DNA from: Kribbella caucasensis
GTDB lineage: Bacteria > Actinomycetota > Actinomycetes > Propionibacteriales > Kribbellaceae
NCBI RefSeq assembly: GCF_004361855.1
Contig: NZ_SNWQ01000022.1
Location: 83,181 to 147,180, forward strand
Direction: 5' to 3'
Length of the DNA: 64,000 bases
Shown here: positions 7,897 to 17,183 of the stretch, piece after piece
Position numbering within the stretch: the first letter of the stretch is position 1
Layout: the number at the start of each line of letters is the position of its first letter
The notes under the pieces: generated by a model
What the model was told of the DNA's origin: nothing
The model's database searches: none
The model's input: only the letters and a program-made list of their open reading frames with translations
Position numbers and translations under genes: made by a program

Positions 7897-8736
7897 ATGC
7901 GGTTTGCGATCAAGACCAGGCCGGAACACACCACGTGGCAGCAGATGAGGGAAATGTGGGTCGCGGCGGACGAGTTCGAGATCTTCGAGTCGGCCTGGCA
8001 CTGGGACCACTTCTACCCGTTGAGCGGCGACATGGCGGGTCCGAACCTCGAGGCATGGACGACGCTGGCCGCGCTGGCACAGGCGACGCGGCGGATCCGG
8101 GTCGGGTGCCAGGTGACCGGGATGATCTACCGGCATCCGGCGGTGCTGGCGAACATGGCCGCGACCACCGACGTCATCTCCGGCGGCCGGCTCGAGCTTG
8201 GTGTGGGCGCGGGCTGGAATCAGCTGGAGTGCGACGCGTACGGCATCGAGTTGCCGCCGCTGAAGGAACGCTTCGACCGGTTCGACGAGGGCGTGCAGGC
8301 GATGATCGCGCTGCTCACCGAGAAGGTCGCGAACTTCGACGGGCAGTATGTGAAACTCACCGACGCGTACTGCGAACCGAAGGCCGTCCAGACCCCGCAT
8401 CCCCCGATCACCATCGGCGGCAAGGGCCCGAAGCGCACGCTGCGATCCGTCGCCCGCTGGGCCCAGCAGTGGAACGTGATCGTCCCGGGCCCGGCGGAGT
8501 GGAAGCCGCTCAAGGACATCCTGGTCCAGCACTGCGAGGACGTCGGCCGCGATCCCGCTGAGATCACGTGTTCGGTCAACGTCCGGATCGACCCGGACCA
8601 GCCCCTCGACAGGGCCGTCGCCGACGCCGCGGCGTACGGAGAAGCCGGCGTCGACCTGGTCATCATGAACCTCCCCCTGGACGCGTCCCCCTCCGTCCTG
8701 GAACCCCTCGCCAAGTCCCTCGCCTCCCTCACCTGA
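7897..8736 (+). CDS. LLM-class (F420-dependent type) flavin oxidoreductase
   Basis: A 279-residue TIM-barrel protein of the luciferase-like monooxygenase family. Typical marks are the early SAWHWDHFYP strand, RIRVGCQVTGMIYRHPAVLA, the GGRLELGVGAGWN motif that holds the cofactor, and PPITIGGKGPKR. TIGR03560-like members use F420 rather than FMN; the exact substrate is unknown. GGGAGG at 7885-7890 places the start at ATG 7897; a frame open from 7777 is not credible protein. The 253 bases upstream (7644-7896) are G-rich with no gene. It stands alone, 53 bases before the Atl gene. Confidence 0.9.
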   Translation: MRFAIKTRPEHTTWQQMREMWVAADEFEIFESAWHWDHFYPLSGDMAGPNLEAWTTLAALAQATRRIRVGCQVTGMIYRHPAVLANMAATTDVISGGRLELGVGAGWNQLECDAYGIELPPLKERFDRFDEGVQAMIALLTEKVANFDGQYVKLTDAYCEPKAVQTPHPPITIGGKGPKRTLRSVARWAQQWNVIVPGPAEWKPLKDILVQHCEDVGRDPAEITCSVNVRIDPDQPLDRAVADAAAYGEAGVDLVIMNLPLDASPSVLEPLAKSLASLT

Positions 8737-8789
8737 CCCCAACACCGGCCCGAACTTTCCGCGAAGAAGTCAGCGGCTAGCGTTGGCGT

Positions 8790-9086
8790 GTGGATCGGGA
8801 GGAGTATGTCGAGGCTGTGCTTCGGGCGGTCGAGTCGATTCCGGAGGGGCGCGTCTCGACGTACGGGGACATCGCGGCGTATGTCGGGCAGGGCGGGCCG
8901 CGGCAGGTCGGGGCGGTGATGCGCGAGTACGGCGGCGGGGTGCCGTGGTGGCGAGTCATCCGGGCCAGTGGGGTGCCGGCTGACGAGGTGGGCGACGAGC
9001 AGCTGCAACTCCTGCGTGGCGACGGTGTGCGGATCACCGACGGCAAAGTCAACCTTCGCGCCGTGCGCTGGGATCCCGACGAGTAG
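8790..9086 (+). CDS. alkyltransferase-like protein (Atl, MGMT fold without the active cysteine)
   Basis: A 98-residue protein consisting only of the MGMT DNA-binding domain (about residues 5-90), including the helix-turn-helix with GGPRQVGAVMR and arginine finger. The catalytic PCHRV loop of true O6-alkylguanine transferases reads PWWRVI here, so the acceptor cysteine is replaced by tryptophan. Known Atl proteins bind O6-alkylguanine and hand it to nucleotide excision repair. The start is GTG at 8790. It precedes adnAB by about 100 bases, and an equivalent small gene sits near adnA in mycobacteria, which supports a repair role. Confidence 0.88.
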   Translation: MDREEYVEAVLRAVESIPEGRVSTYGDIAAYVGQGGPRQVGAVMREYGGGVPWWRVIRASGVPADEVGDEQLQLLRGDGVRITDGKVNLRAVRWDPDE

Positions 9087-9190
9087 CGACGATCTGCCCG
9101 TCCCTCAGACAGCGTCCGGATTGCGGGTAGAACCGGGGGTTGCGGCGGGTGCGGCGGGGGATTGTCGGTGGGGTCTGATGGGATGAGGCG

Positions 9191-12100
9191 GTGGTCAGCA
9201 GAACAGGGTCCCGGTACCGGCTTGTCAGGCCGGAGGGACGGCAGGCGGTGGCACCGCCGGCACCTGTTCTCGATGCTGATCAGCAAGCTGTGGTGGACCA
9301 TCCAGGTGGTCCACTTCTTGTGCTGGCCGGCCCCGGCACCGGGAAGACGACGACCTTGGTCGAAGCAGTCGTCGACCGAGTCGCCAACCGCGGGCTGACG
9401 CCCGACGAGGTGCTCGTGCTGACGTTCGGGCGGAAGGCGGCAACCGAGCTCAGGGATCGGATCACCGCGCGCCTCGGGCGGACCACGCGGGTGATGCCGT
9501 CGATGACGTTCCATTCGTTCTGTTATGCGTTGTTGCGCAGGTTCACGCCGGCGGATGCGTTCGACGTGCCGCTGCGGCTGCCGTCCGGGCCGGAGCAGTC
9601 GTTGCGGTTGAGCGAAGCCCTCGGAGGCAGTCGCGAGGTCGGCGCCGTGCATTGGCCGGGGAGTCTGCATCCGGCGTTGAAGACGCGCGGATTCACCGAC
9701 GAAGTGCAGGCGGTCATCGGCAAGGCGCGGCAGCTCGGGCTCGATCCGGAGGACCTGTCGGCGATCGGGCATTCGGCGAGCCGGCCGGAGTGGGTCGCGG
9801 TCGGCGACTTCTTCGAGGAGTACCTGCAGATCCTCGACCACGAGCAGGTGCTGGACTACTCCGAGCTCATCCACCGCGCGGTGATCCTGGCCCAGCAACC
9901 CGAGGTGCGGGCGAAGTTGCGCCAGGAGTTCAAGGCCGTCTTCGTCGACGAGTACCAGGACACCGATCCCGGCCAGACCAAGCTCCTGCAGGCGCTCGCC
10001 GGTGACGGCCGCGACCTGGTCGTGGTGGGCGACCCGGACCAGTCGATCTACACGTTCCGCGGCGCCGAGGTGCGCGGTCTGCTGCGCTTCACCGACGAGT
10101 TCCGTACTGCGTCCGGCGAGCCCGCCCCGCAGATCGCGCTCGCGACCACCAGAAGATTCGGTACGACGCTGCTCCGCGTCTCCCGCAACGTGGTGAACCG
10201 CCTCGGCGTACCGGGCGCACTCGATCGCGACACGTTCGAGCGGTTCCGCAATCCCGATGGGAGTGGATGCGTCTACGGCCCGGGCAAGGTGGAGGCGAAC
10301 CTCTACTCGACCAGTGGCGCCGAGCTCGAGCACATCGCCGACCTGCTCCGCCGGGCCCACGTCCAGGACGGCGTCGGCTGGCACGAGATGGCGGTGCTGG
10401 TCCGATCCGGCAGCCGGTCGATCCCGCCGTTGCGTCGCGCGCTGGCGGCCGCGGGGATTCCGGTCGACGTCGCCGGCGACGAGTTGCCGTTGTCCCGCGA
10501 ACCCGCAGTACGGCCGATGCTGCTGGCCCTGAGGGCGGTTGCCGATCCGTCGACGCTCACGGTGGACGTCGTCCGGGCGTTGGCGTTGTCGCCGTTGGGG
10601 GCGATGGATGCCGGTCAGCTACGGCGGCTGGCCCGGGTACTGCGGAAGCGCGATCGCGAGGCTGCGGGTGGTCAGCGGTTGCCGCGTTCGTCGGACGAGT
10701 TGTTGCGTGAGGCGCTGCTGGATCCGTTGCTGCTGGACGAGCAGGCGTCACCGGCCGAGGCGCGGTTCGCGGCCCTGGGGGAGAGGTTGCTCAAGGCAAG
10801 GAACATCGTGATCGCGGGAGCCGCGCCGGACGAGGTGATGTGGTCGCTGTGGTCGGAGTCGCCATGGTTGCGTCGACTCCGCGGTCAGGCGAACAGCGGC
10901 GGTGAGGTCGCGCGGACGGCGAACCGGGATCTGGACTCGTTGTGCGCGCTGTTCGACGCGGCGAGCCGGGCCGAGGAGCAGGTCGGGTTCAAGGGCGTCT
11001 CGGCGTTCCTGAGTGAGTTGGAGTCGCTCGACATCGCGGCGGACAACCGGTTCGATGCGACGTACCGCGAGGCCGGCGTACAGCTGATGACCGCGCACCG
11101 GTCGAAGGGTCTGCAGTGGCGGCTCGTCGTCGTGGCGAGCGTGCAGGAGGGGCAGTGGCCGGACCTCCGGCGCCGGGGTTCGCTGCTGGAACCGGACCGG
11201 CTCGGCCCGGACGGACTGGTGGAACCGCTGTCGGCCGGGGCGTTGCTGGCCGAGGAGAGACGGTTGTTCTACGTCGCGATCACCCGGGCCCGGGAGAGGT
11301 TGATCGTAACGGCGGTGCAGGCGCCTGAGGCGGATGGCGATCAGCCGTCCCGATTACTTGCCGAGCTGGACATTCCTTTGAAACTGGTCGCCGGACGGCC
11401 GCGCCGACCGCTGTCGTTGTCCGGGCTGGTCGCGGATCTGCGGTGCGTGCTGGCGGATCCGGCTTCGTCTCCGGCCTTGAAGCGGGTCGCCGCCGATCGG
11501 CTGGCGTTGCTGGCGGATGCGGTGGACGAGCGTGAGTACTCGCTGGTCCCGACGGCGGATCCGCAGCGGTGGTGGGGTGTGCGGGAGCGGACGAGGTCCG
11601 AGCGGCCGATCGCGGATCCCGATCTGCCGGTGCCGTTGTCGGGGAGTGCGCTGACGACGATCGTGGACTGTCCACTGCGCTGGTTCCTGCAGCGTCGCGC
11701 GGGTGGGGAAACACCCAGTACGTCGGCGATCGGGTTCGGCATGGTTCTTCATACGTTGGCGGACGCGGTCGCGACGGGGACGCTGCCGCCGTACGCGGAC
11801 GAGTTGAACGGATGGCTCGACAAAGTGTGGACGCAGTTGGAGTTCGAGTCGTCCTGGATCTCTGATCGTGAGCGGGTGGAGGCGGAGCAGGCGTTGCGGC
11901 GGTTCGTCGCGTGGCACCAGGGGCGGCCGGATCGCACGCTGCTCGGTACGGAGGTGGACTTCAGCGTGCTGCTGCCGGACACGGACAAACCGGCCGTGCA
12001 GGTGAAGGGCCGGATGGACCGGATCGAGCAGGACAGCGACGGCGCGGTCCGGGTGATCGATCTGAAGACGGGCCGGTCGATTCCGACCAAGCCTGCGCTG

Positions 12101-12415
12101 GAGCGGCATGTTCAGCTGGCGATCTACCAGCGGGCGATCGCGTCTCGGCAGCTGGAACAGCTCGGCGAGGATCCGCGCAGTGGTGGTGCCGAGCTGGTCC
12201 AGCTCCGGCATGACGACAGCGGGCTGCCGAAGGTGCAGCCGCAGGCGCCGTTGGAGGCCGACGAGGACGGCCGTACCTGGCTGGACGAGGCCGTCGAGGA
12301 CGCCGAGGCGATGGTCCGCTCCGAGGAGTTCGTTGCCAAGCGCAACGACGGCTGCACCCGCTGCGAGGTCCGCGGCCTCTGCCCCATCCAGCCCGAAGGC
12401 CGGGAAATCGTCTGA
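9191..12415 (+). CDS. adnA: ATP-dependent helicase-nuclease subunit AdnA
   Basis: A 1074-residue UvrD/RecB-type motor-nuclease. The Walker A loop GPGTGKTT is near residues 47-54, the Walker B/Q segment VDEYQDTD near 253, and later helicase motifs include TAHRSKGLQW and RRLFYVAITRAR. The C-terminal PD-(D/E)XK nuclease has GRMDRIE and VIDLKTG (near 955). An iron-sulfur signature is visible: one cysteine before the nuclease core (DCPLRWF, about 826) and CTRCEVRGLC near the C-terminus. AdnAB resects double-strand breaks in actinobacteria. The gene ends TGATG, overlapping adnB by one base. I assign A to the first gene by analogy with the mycobacterial pair. Confidence 0.9.
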   Translation: MVSRTGSRYRLVRPEGRQAVAPPAPVLDADQQAVVDHPGGPLLVLAGPGTGKTTTLVEAVVDRVANRGLTPDEVLVLTFGRKAATELRDRITARLGRTTRVMPSMTFHSFCYALLRRFTPADAFDVPLRLPSGPEQSLRLSEALGGSREVGAVHWPGSLHPALKTRGFTDEVQAVIGKARQLGLDPEDLSAIGHSASRPEWVAVGDFFEEYLQILDHEQVLDYSELIHRAVILAQQPEVRAKLRQEFKAVFVDEYQDTDPGQTKLLQALAGDGRDLVVVGDPDQSIYTFRGAEVRGLLRFTDEFRTASGEPAPQIALATTRRFGTTLLRVSRNVVNRLGVPGALDRDTFERFRNPDGSGCVYGPGKVEANLYSTSGAELEHIADLLRRAHVQDGVGWHEMAVLVRSGSRSIPPLRRALAAAGIPVDVAGDELPLSREPAVRPMLLALRAVADPSTLTVDVVRALALSPLGAMDAGQLRRLARVLRKRDREAAGGQRLPRSSDELLREALLDPLLLDEQASPAEARFAALGERLLKARNIVIAGAAPDEVMWSLWSESPWLRRLRGQANSGGEVARTANRDLDSLCALFDAASRAEEQVGFKGVSAFLSELESLDIAADNRFDATYREAGVQLMTAHRSKGLQWRLVVVASVQEGQWPDLRRRGSLLEPDRLGPDGLVEPLSAGALLAEERRLFYVAITRARERLIVTAVQAPEADGDQPSRLLAELDIPLKLVAGRPRRPLSLSGLVADLRCVLADPASSPALKRVAADRLALLADAVDEREYSLVPTADPQRWWGVRERTRSERPIADPDLPVPLSGSALTTIVDCPLRWFLQRRAGGETPSTSAIGFGMVLHTLADAVATGTLPPYADELNGWLDKVWTQLEFESSWISDRERVEAEQALRRFVAWHQGRPDRTLLGTEVDFSVLLPDTDKPAVQVKGRMDRIEQDSDGAVRVIDLKTGRSIPTKPALERHVQLAIYQRAIASRQLEQLGEDPRSGGAELVQLRHDDSGLPKVQPQAPLEADEDGRTWLDEAVEDAEAMVRSEEFVAKRNDGCTRCEVRGLCPIQPEGREIV

Positions 12416-15400
12416 TGCGCGCTCAGCTGACCTCTACGGCGGATCTCGTTGATTTGCTGGGAATTCCGTTCAGTGATCAGCAGTTGGCGGCGATCACCGC
12501 GCCGCTTGCGCCTGGGGTGATCGTGGCCGGGGCGGGTTCGGGGAAGACGACTGCGATGGCCGCGCGGGTCGTCTGGTTGATCTGCACGGGTCAGGTGAAG
12601 CCGGAGGAGGTGCTCGGGCTGACCTTCACCAAGAAGGCCGCCAACGAGCTCGACGTGCGGATCCGCGAGGACCTGACCAAGGCGGGCGTGCTCGGCTCGA
12701 CCCTGCCGCCCGAGCAGCACCCGATCCTCGCAGCCCACCTGCGCAGCAACATCCCGAACTGGGAGCCTGAGGAACCAGGCGAGCCCGTCGTCTCGACGTA
12801 CCACGCCTTCGCCGGCACGTTGATCGCCGAACACGGACTCCGGCTCGGCCTCGAACCCGACGTCCGGGTGCTCGCCGACGCGACCAGGTTCCAGCTCGCC
12901 GGCCGCGTCGTACGCCGATCCGCCGGGCCGATCCGGCACGCATCGCACCACGTGCCGACGTTGGTCAACAGCCTGCTCTCGCTCGACGGTGAGCTGGCTG
13001 ACCACCTGCTCCGCGCGGACGAAGTACGGGATCACGACGAGGCGGTACGCCGTGAGGTGGCCGCGGCGCGGAAGCAGACCGTCGAGGTGAAGAAGCTCGC
13101 CGAGACGTCGCTGAAGCGGGGCGAGATCCTGCAACTGGTCGAGGAATACCAGGCATACAAGGCGGATCGCGGTGTCGTCGACTTCGCGGACCAGATGGCG
13201 CTCGGGGCGCGACTGGCGGAGGAGTGTCCCGAAGTCCCGGTGATCGAGCGGTCGCGGTACAAGGTCGTGCTGCTGGACGAGTATCAGGACACGTCCGTCT
13301 CGCAGCGGCGGATGTTGACGGCGTTGTTCGCCGGGCCGGATCCCGAACACGGTCGCGGGCACCCGGTCACGGCTGTCGGCGACCCCTGCCAGGCGATCTA
13401 CGGTTGGCGCGGCGCGTCGGTCGCGAACCTGGACGAGTTCCCCGAACACTTCCGGAACCTCGACGGTACGCCGGCCAACCGCTACGTGCTGAGCGTGAAC
13501 CGGCGCTGCGGCAGCCGGATTCTCGCCGCGGCGAATCAGCACGCGACCGAGCTCTACGTACAACACCCCGGTGTGATTCCGCTGGAGGCGCCTGAGGGTG
13601 CTCCGGAGGGCGCGATCACGGTCGGGCTGTTCGAGACGCGGTCGCAGGAGATCGAGTGGGTCGCGGACTCGATCGTCGCCGCGCACCGGACGCCGAACCG
13701 CCGGTGGAAGGACATCGGCATCCTGATGCGGACCAACGTCGACCTCAGCGCGGTGCACGAGGCGTTGATCGCGCGCAAGGTCCCGGTCGAGGTGGTCGGG
13801 CTGGGCGGGCTGCTCACGTTGCCCGAGGTGGTCGACGTGGTCGCGACCCTGCAAGCGGTGAACGACCTGACCGCGAACGCGGCGATGCTGCGGATCCTCA
13901 CCGGGCCGCGGTACCGGATCGGGCATCGCGATCTCGCTCTGCTCGCCAACCGGTCCCGGGCGCTGGCCGACGGCGGCGAACGACCCGCTGCCGACGATCT
14001 GGTCGCTGCCCTGGATGCTGCCGTCGCGGGGATGGATTCGACCGAGGTGATCTCGCTCGCCGAGGCCGTCGACGATCCGGGGACGGCGGCGTGGGGGTAT
14101 TCGCCGGCGGCGCTGGAGCGGTTCCAGGAGCTGTCGGCCGAGCTTCGCGAACTGCGGGCGCATGCGGCTGAGCCGTTGCTGGATCTGGTCCGCCGGGTGA
14201 TCAGCACGATCGGGCTCGACGTGGAGCTGACCGCCACCCCGGATCACGTGGACTCGGGTCGCCGGGATCACCTGGCCGCGTTCTTGGATGCCGTGGGCAA
14301 CTTCGTGTCGACCGAGTCGGACGGCTCGCTCGACGGGCTGCTCGCGTATCTGGCCGCCGAGGAGGAGTACGCCGCCGGCCTCGACCTCGCCGTACCGAGT
14401 GAGGCCGATTCGGTCAAGCTGCTCACCACCCACCGGTCGAAGGGGCTGGAGTGGCCGGTCGTGTTCGTGCCGACGCTGGTGTCGAAGGTGTTCCCGTCGG
14501 ATCGCGGCCGGGACAAGTGGACCACGAACGCGAAGGTGCTGCCGTGGCCGTTGCGCGGTGACGCCGACACGTTGCCCGATTTCCACGACCTGTCGAACGC
14601 GGGGCTGAAGGCGTTCGCCGACGAGTGCAAGGACGTGAACGCGCTGGAGGAACGCCGGCTCGGGTACGTCGCGTTCACCCGGGCGAAGGAGATCCTGGTC
14701 GCCACGGGGCACTGGTGGGGGCCGACGCAGAAACGCCCGCGCGGACCCTCGGCGTACCTGGAGATGCTGAAGAAGCACGCGGGCGACCGGGTCGTCGAAT
14801 GGGCGCCGCAACCGGAACTGTCGGCGGAGAACCCGGAGCTGGCGGAGCAGACCCGGGCGCCGTGGCCCGCGGCGTACGACTCGGCGGCGTACCAGCGTCG
14901 GCTCGAAGCGGTCGCGTTGGTCGAGCGATCCCGGGCGGAAGGGCCGTCGGTCGAGGCGGAGGAGTCGTTGCTGCTGGACGAGCAGGCGACGGTCGCCCGG
15001 TGGGACTCGGAGATCGAGCGATTGTTGTCCGAGGCAAGGGAAAGCCGGAGCCGGAAGGCGTACGACGTGGAGTTGCCGCGCGCGTTGTCGGCGACCCAGG
15101 TGATGCGGCTGGCCAAGGACCCGGACGGCCTCGCCGCCGAGCTGGCCCGGCCGATGCCGCGCAAACCCAACCGGGCCGCACGTTTCGGGACCAGGTTCCA
15201 CGCCTGGGTGGAGAGCTACTTCGGCCAGCAGTTGCTGCTCGATCCCGACGACCTGCCCGGCGCCGCGGACGAGGGGATCGTCGACGACACCGACCTGTTC
15301 GAACTGATGGACGCGTTCCGGATCGGCCCGTTCGGCGAGCGCACACCGTACGAGATCGAGGCGCCGTTCGCCTTGTCCCTCGGCGGTCGGGTGATCCGCG

Positions 15401-15654
15401 GCCGGATCGACGCGGTGTACCAGGTGGTCCGGCCGGACGGTTCCCGCGGCTACGACGTCATCGACTGGAAAACCAGCCGCACCGAGGCCGCCGACCCCCT
15501 CCAACTAGCCATCTACCGAGTCGCCTGGTCCGAACTCCTCGGCATCCCCGTCGACCAAATCGACGCCGCCTTCTACTACGTCCGCACCGCCGACATAATC
15601 CGCCCCGAAAACCTCCCCAACCGCGAAACCCTCATCAGTTTGCTGAACGGCTAG
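12415..15654 (+). CDS. adnB: ATP-dependent helicase-nuclease subunit AdnB
   Basis: A 1079-residue partner of AdnA. Walker A is GAGSGKTT (residues 39-46), motif II is LLDEYQDTS (about 287), motif III contains GDPCQAIYGWRG, motif V is TTHRSKGLEW and motif VI EERRLGYVAFTRAK. The C-terminal RecB-type nuclease has GRIDAVY and VIDWKTS (about 1015), followed by QLAIYR. Its start overlaps the adnA stop, so expression is coupled. In the mycobacterial complex the AdnB motor drives translocation. Both subunits keep intact motor and nuclease motifs here. Long minus-strand frames within it are composition shadows. Confidence 0.9.
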   Translation: MRAQLTSTADLVDLLGIPFSDQQLAAITAPLAPGVIVAGAGSGKTTAMAARVVWLICTGQVKPEEVLGLTFTKKAANELDVRIREDLTKAGVLGSTLPPEQHPILAAHLRSNIPNWEPEEPGEPVVSTYHAFAGTLIAEHGLRLGLEPDVRVLADATRFQLAGRVVRRSAGPIRHASHHVPTLVNSLLSLDGELADHLLRADEVRDHDEAVRREVAAARKQTVEVKKLAETSLKRGEILQLVEEYQAYKADRGVVDFADQMALGARLAEECPEVPVIERSRYKVVLLDEYQDTSVSQRRMLTALFAGPDPEHGRGHPVTAVGDPCQAIYGWRGASVANLDEFPEHFRNLDGTPANRYVLSVNRRCGSRILAAANQHATELYVQHPGVIPLEAPEGAPEGAITVGLFETRSQEIEWVADSIVAAHRTPNRRWKDIGILMRTNVDLSAVHEALIARKVPVEVVGLGGLLTLPEVVDVVATLQAVNDLTANAAMLRILTGPRYRIGHRDLALLANRSRALADGGERPAADDLVAALDAAVAGMDSTEVISLAEAVDDPGTAAWGYSPAALERFQELSAELRELRAHAAEPLLDLVRRVISTIGLDVELTATPDHVDSGRRDHLAAFLDAVGNFVSTESDGSLDGLLAYLAAEEEYAAGLDLAVPSEADSVKLLTTHRSKGLEWPVVFVPTLVSKVFPSDRGRDKWTTNAKVLPWPLRGDADTLPDFHDLSNAGLKAFADECKDVNALEERRLGYVAFTRAKEILVATGHWWGPTQKRPRGPSAYLEMLKKHAGDRVVEWAPQPELSAENPELAEQTRAPWPAAYDSAAYQRRLEAVALVERSRAEGPSVEAEESLLLDEQATVARWDSEIERLLSEARESRSRKAYDVELPRALSATQVMRLAKDPDGLAAELARPMPRKPNRAARFGTRFHAWVESYFGQQLLLDPDDLPGAADEGIVDDTDLFELMDAFRIGPFGERTPYEIEAPFALSLGGRVIRGRIDAVYQVVRPDGSRGYDVIDWKTSRTEAADPLQLAIYRVAWSELLGIPVDQIDAAFYYVRTADIIRPENLPNRETLISLLNG

Positions 15655-15724
15655 CCTGCGCCTGCACCTCCCGGCCTTACGACCGAACGTGATCCGGCAT
15701 GCGACGTGCCCGGCCGGCTTCCTT

Positions 15725-15813
15725 GGCCGCTGGCGGGTTGTGTCGCCACTGCCGAGTCGTTGGACCGATGTCGCGCTACAACACGCCACCGGCAACACAA
15801 CCCGGCAGTGGCC
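15725..15813. repeat. imperfect inverted repeat after adnB
   Basis: GGCCGCTGGCGGGTTGTGT (15725-15743) matches the reverse complement of ACACAACCCGGCAGTGGCC (15795-15813) with two differences, around a 51-base centre. It lies between the convergent adnB and Uma2 genes and may serve as a bidirectional terminator. No gene fits 15655-15899. Confidence 0.65.
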
Positions 15814-15833
15814 GGCGGTAAGCGGATAGTCGA

Positions 15834-15889
15834 GGGACCGTGAACAGGATGCCGGGAGCTCGAACAACCTGTGCGGTGTTCACGGTCCC
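15834..15889. repeat. hairpin element, second locus of the GGGACC family
   Basis: GGGACCGTGAACA (15834-15846) and TGTTCACGGTCCC (15877-15889) are exact reverse complements. The left half continues as AGGATGCCGGGAGCTC, closely similar to the copy at 25.25 kb (AGGAACCGGGGAGCTC), so this is an interspersed repeat and not only a local hairpin. It sits just beyond the 3' end of the first Uma2 gene. Confidence 0.75.
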
Positions 15890-15899
15890 GCGATGTTGG

Positions 15900-16568
15900 T
15901 CAAGCTTCGGCGTCGGTGCCCGTCTTGGCCGTCGGATCGTGTTCGCGTTGCGATGGGTGGTCCGTCAGTCGGCCCGGGACGACCTCGACTGGGAACGGTA
16001 GGTCGGCCGTGAATACCTCGCCTCCGGTGACTACGGCGCGTTCGGCGTACTGGCCGTTGACCAGTTCGAGGACCGTCAGCGTCTGCTCGGTCGGATCGAG
16101 CATCCAGTACGAATCCACGCCTGCCTTCTCGTAAAGCGAAGGCTTTAACGTGGTGTCCGTGGTGCGTGTGGCGGACGACAGGATCTCCACGGCGAGGAAC
16201 GGCGGATGTTCGAGGATGTGTCGCCCGAGATCGTCGCGATGGCAGACCAGTACGTCCGGCTGCAGCGATACCCACTCGGACGGCCGGAAGTCGACCGGCC
16301 CGGTGAGCACCCTCAGATCGTCAGGTCGATGCTGCCCGAGCAGGGTGGCGAGCTCCGTCGCGATCGCCTGATGGGCCAGGGTCGGCCGATGTGAGACCAG
16401 CAGCGCGCCCTCGATGATCTCGAACCTGCCTACGTATGGCAGGGCATCGAGCTCCGCCGGGCCAAATGCGCACGTCGCCCGGCGGGGAGCCCAGTCAAGA
16501 GACTGCGGGTCCGGATGCGGCTGGTTGGCGGGGTGCTCGCCGGTGCAGGTCGTCGTCGTGTCGGTCAT
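15900..16568 (-). CDS. Uma2-family (DUF820) restriction-endonuclease-like protein
   Basis: A 222-residue protein with the Uma2 core: YELI-like opening RFEIIEGALLVSHRP, HQAIATELATLL helix, LQPDVLVC strand with the catalytic aspartate, FLAVEILSSATRTTD containing the E and S/T residues, and KPSLYEKAGVDSYWMLDP. The fold is PD-(D/E)XK but biochemical roles are largely unknown; such genes are numerous in actinobacteria and cyanobacteria. It follows another Uma2 gene in the same direction with a 69-base gap, implying a tandem duplication. The C-terminal 15 residues are charged and variable. Confidence 0.88.
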   Translation of the reverse strand: MTDTTTTCTGEHPANQPHPDPQSLDWAPRRATCAFGPAELDALPYVGRFEIIEGALLVSHRPTLAHQAIATELATLLGQHRPDDLRVLTGPVDFRPSEWVSLQPDVLVCHRDDLGRHILEHPPFLAVEILSSATRTTDTTLKPSLYEKAGVDSYWMLDPTEQTLTVLELVNGQYAERAVVTGGEVFTADLPFPVEVVPGRLTDHPSQREHDPTAKTGTDAEA

Positions 16569-16637
16569 GCGCGTCAGCGTTGCGTGGTTCGGCGGTGGGG
16601 CGGAGGGCTGATGCGGATCTGCCCTGGGGTGCCCCGG

Positions 16638-17144
16638 TCATCCCGTCAAGCCCGCCGGGGTTAGGTCGATGGAGAAGGGGTGTGTGGCGTGGAAGGTTTC
16701 GTTGTGTTGGAGGACGGCTTGGCAGGTGTAGTGGGATTCGGTCAGGGCGAGGATGGTGAGTTCTTGGGTGGTGGGGTCGAGGATCCAGTACGACGGGACG
16801 CCGGCTTGTTCGTACAGGGCTCGTTTGTGGACTACGTCGGTGATTCGGGTGCTGGGGGAGGTGACCTCGACGGCTAGGAGCAGGCGGGTCGTGTACTGCG
16901 GGCCGGCGTCCTCTGCGCGGCAGACGAGGAGGTCGGGGCGGAGTGAGAGGTGCCGGGTGGGGCGGAAGTCCAGCGAGTTCACCGCGACGCGGAGGTCTGG
17001 TGGGCAGGCTTGTTTGAGCTGCACGAGGACGGCGACGACGGCCGCGTGGTGAGCAGGTGGTTGCGCACCCGTCACCAGCAAACGGCCGTCCGCGATCTCG
17101 TACCGCCGCCCATCCGTCCGCGCGTTCCCCAGATCGTGCATCAC
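16638..17144 (-). CDS. second Uma2-family protein
   Basis: A 168-residue paralogue of its downstream neighbour: RYEIADGRLLVTG, LRPDLLVCRAED, LLLAVEVTSPSTRITD and KRALYEQAGVPSYWILDP line up with the same motifs. It is shorter at the N-terminus than usual (family about 185-200), starting at ATG 17144 with MMHDLGNARTDGRR, so a missed upstream start is possible but desD ends only 40 bases away. The ordering suggests desC-desD-uma2-uma2 may be read in one direction, though no functional link to siderophores is known. Confidence 0.85.
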   Translation of the reverse strand: MMHDLGNARTDGRRYEIADGRLLVTGAQPPAHHAAVVAVLVQLKQACPPDLRVAVNSLDFRPTRHLSLRPDLLVCRAEDAGPQYTTRLLLAVEVTSPSTRITDVVHKRALYEQAGVPSYWILDPTTQELTILALTESHYTCQAVLQHNETFHATHPFSIDLTPAGLTG

Positions 17145-17183
17145 CTCATCAGCATGACCGAAATCGCCGATGCACCGCGGGAG

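Noticed and set aside
7278..7934. Long N-terminal extension of the TetR frame
   Set aside because: The translated extension lacks protein-like character and overlaps the divergent DUF2277 gene and a regulatory palindrome.
12124..15504. A 1126-codon minus-strand open frame opposite adnB
   Set aside because: It is Arg/Asp/Val/Pro-rich with no domain, lies fully antisense to a clear gene and has the third-base pattern of a GC shadow.
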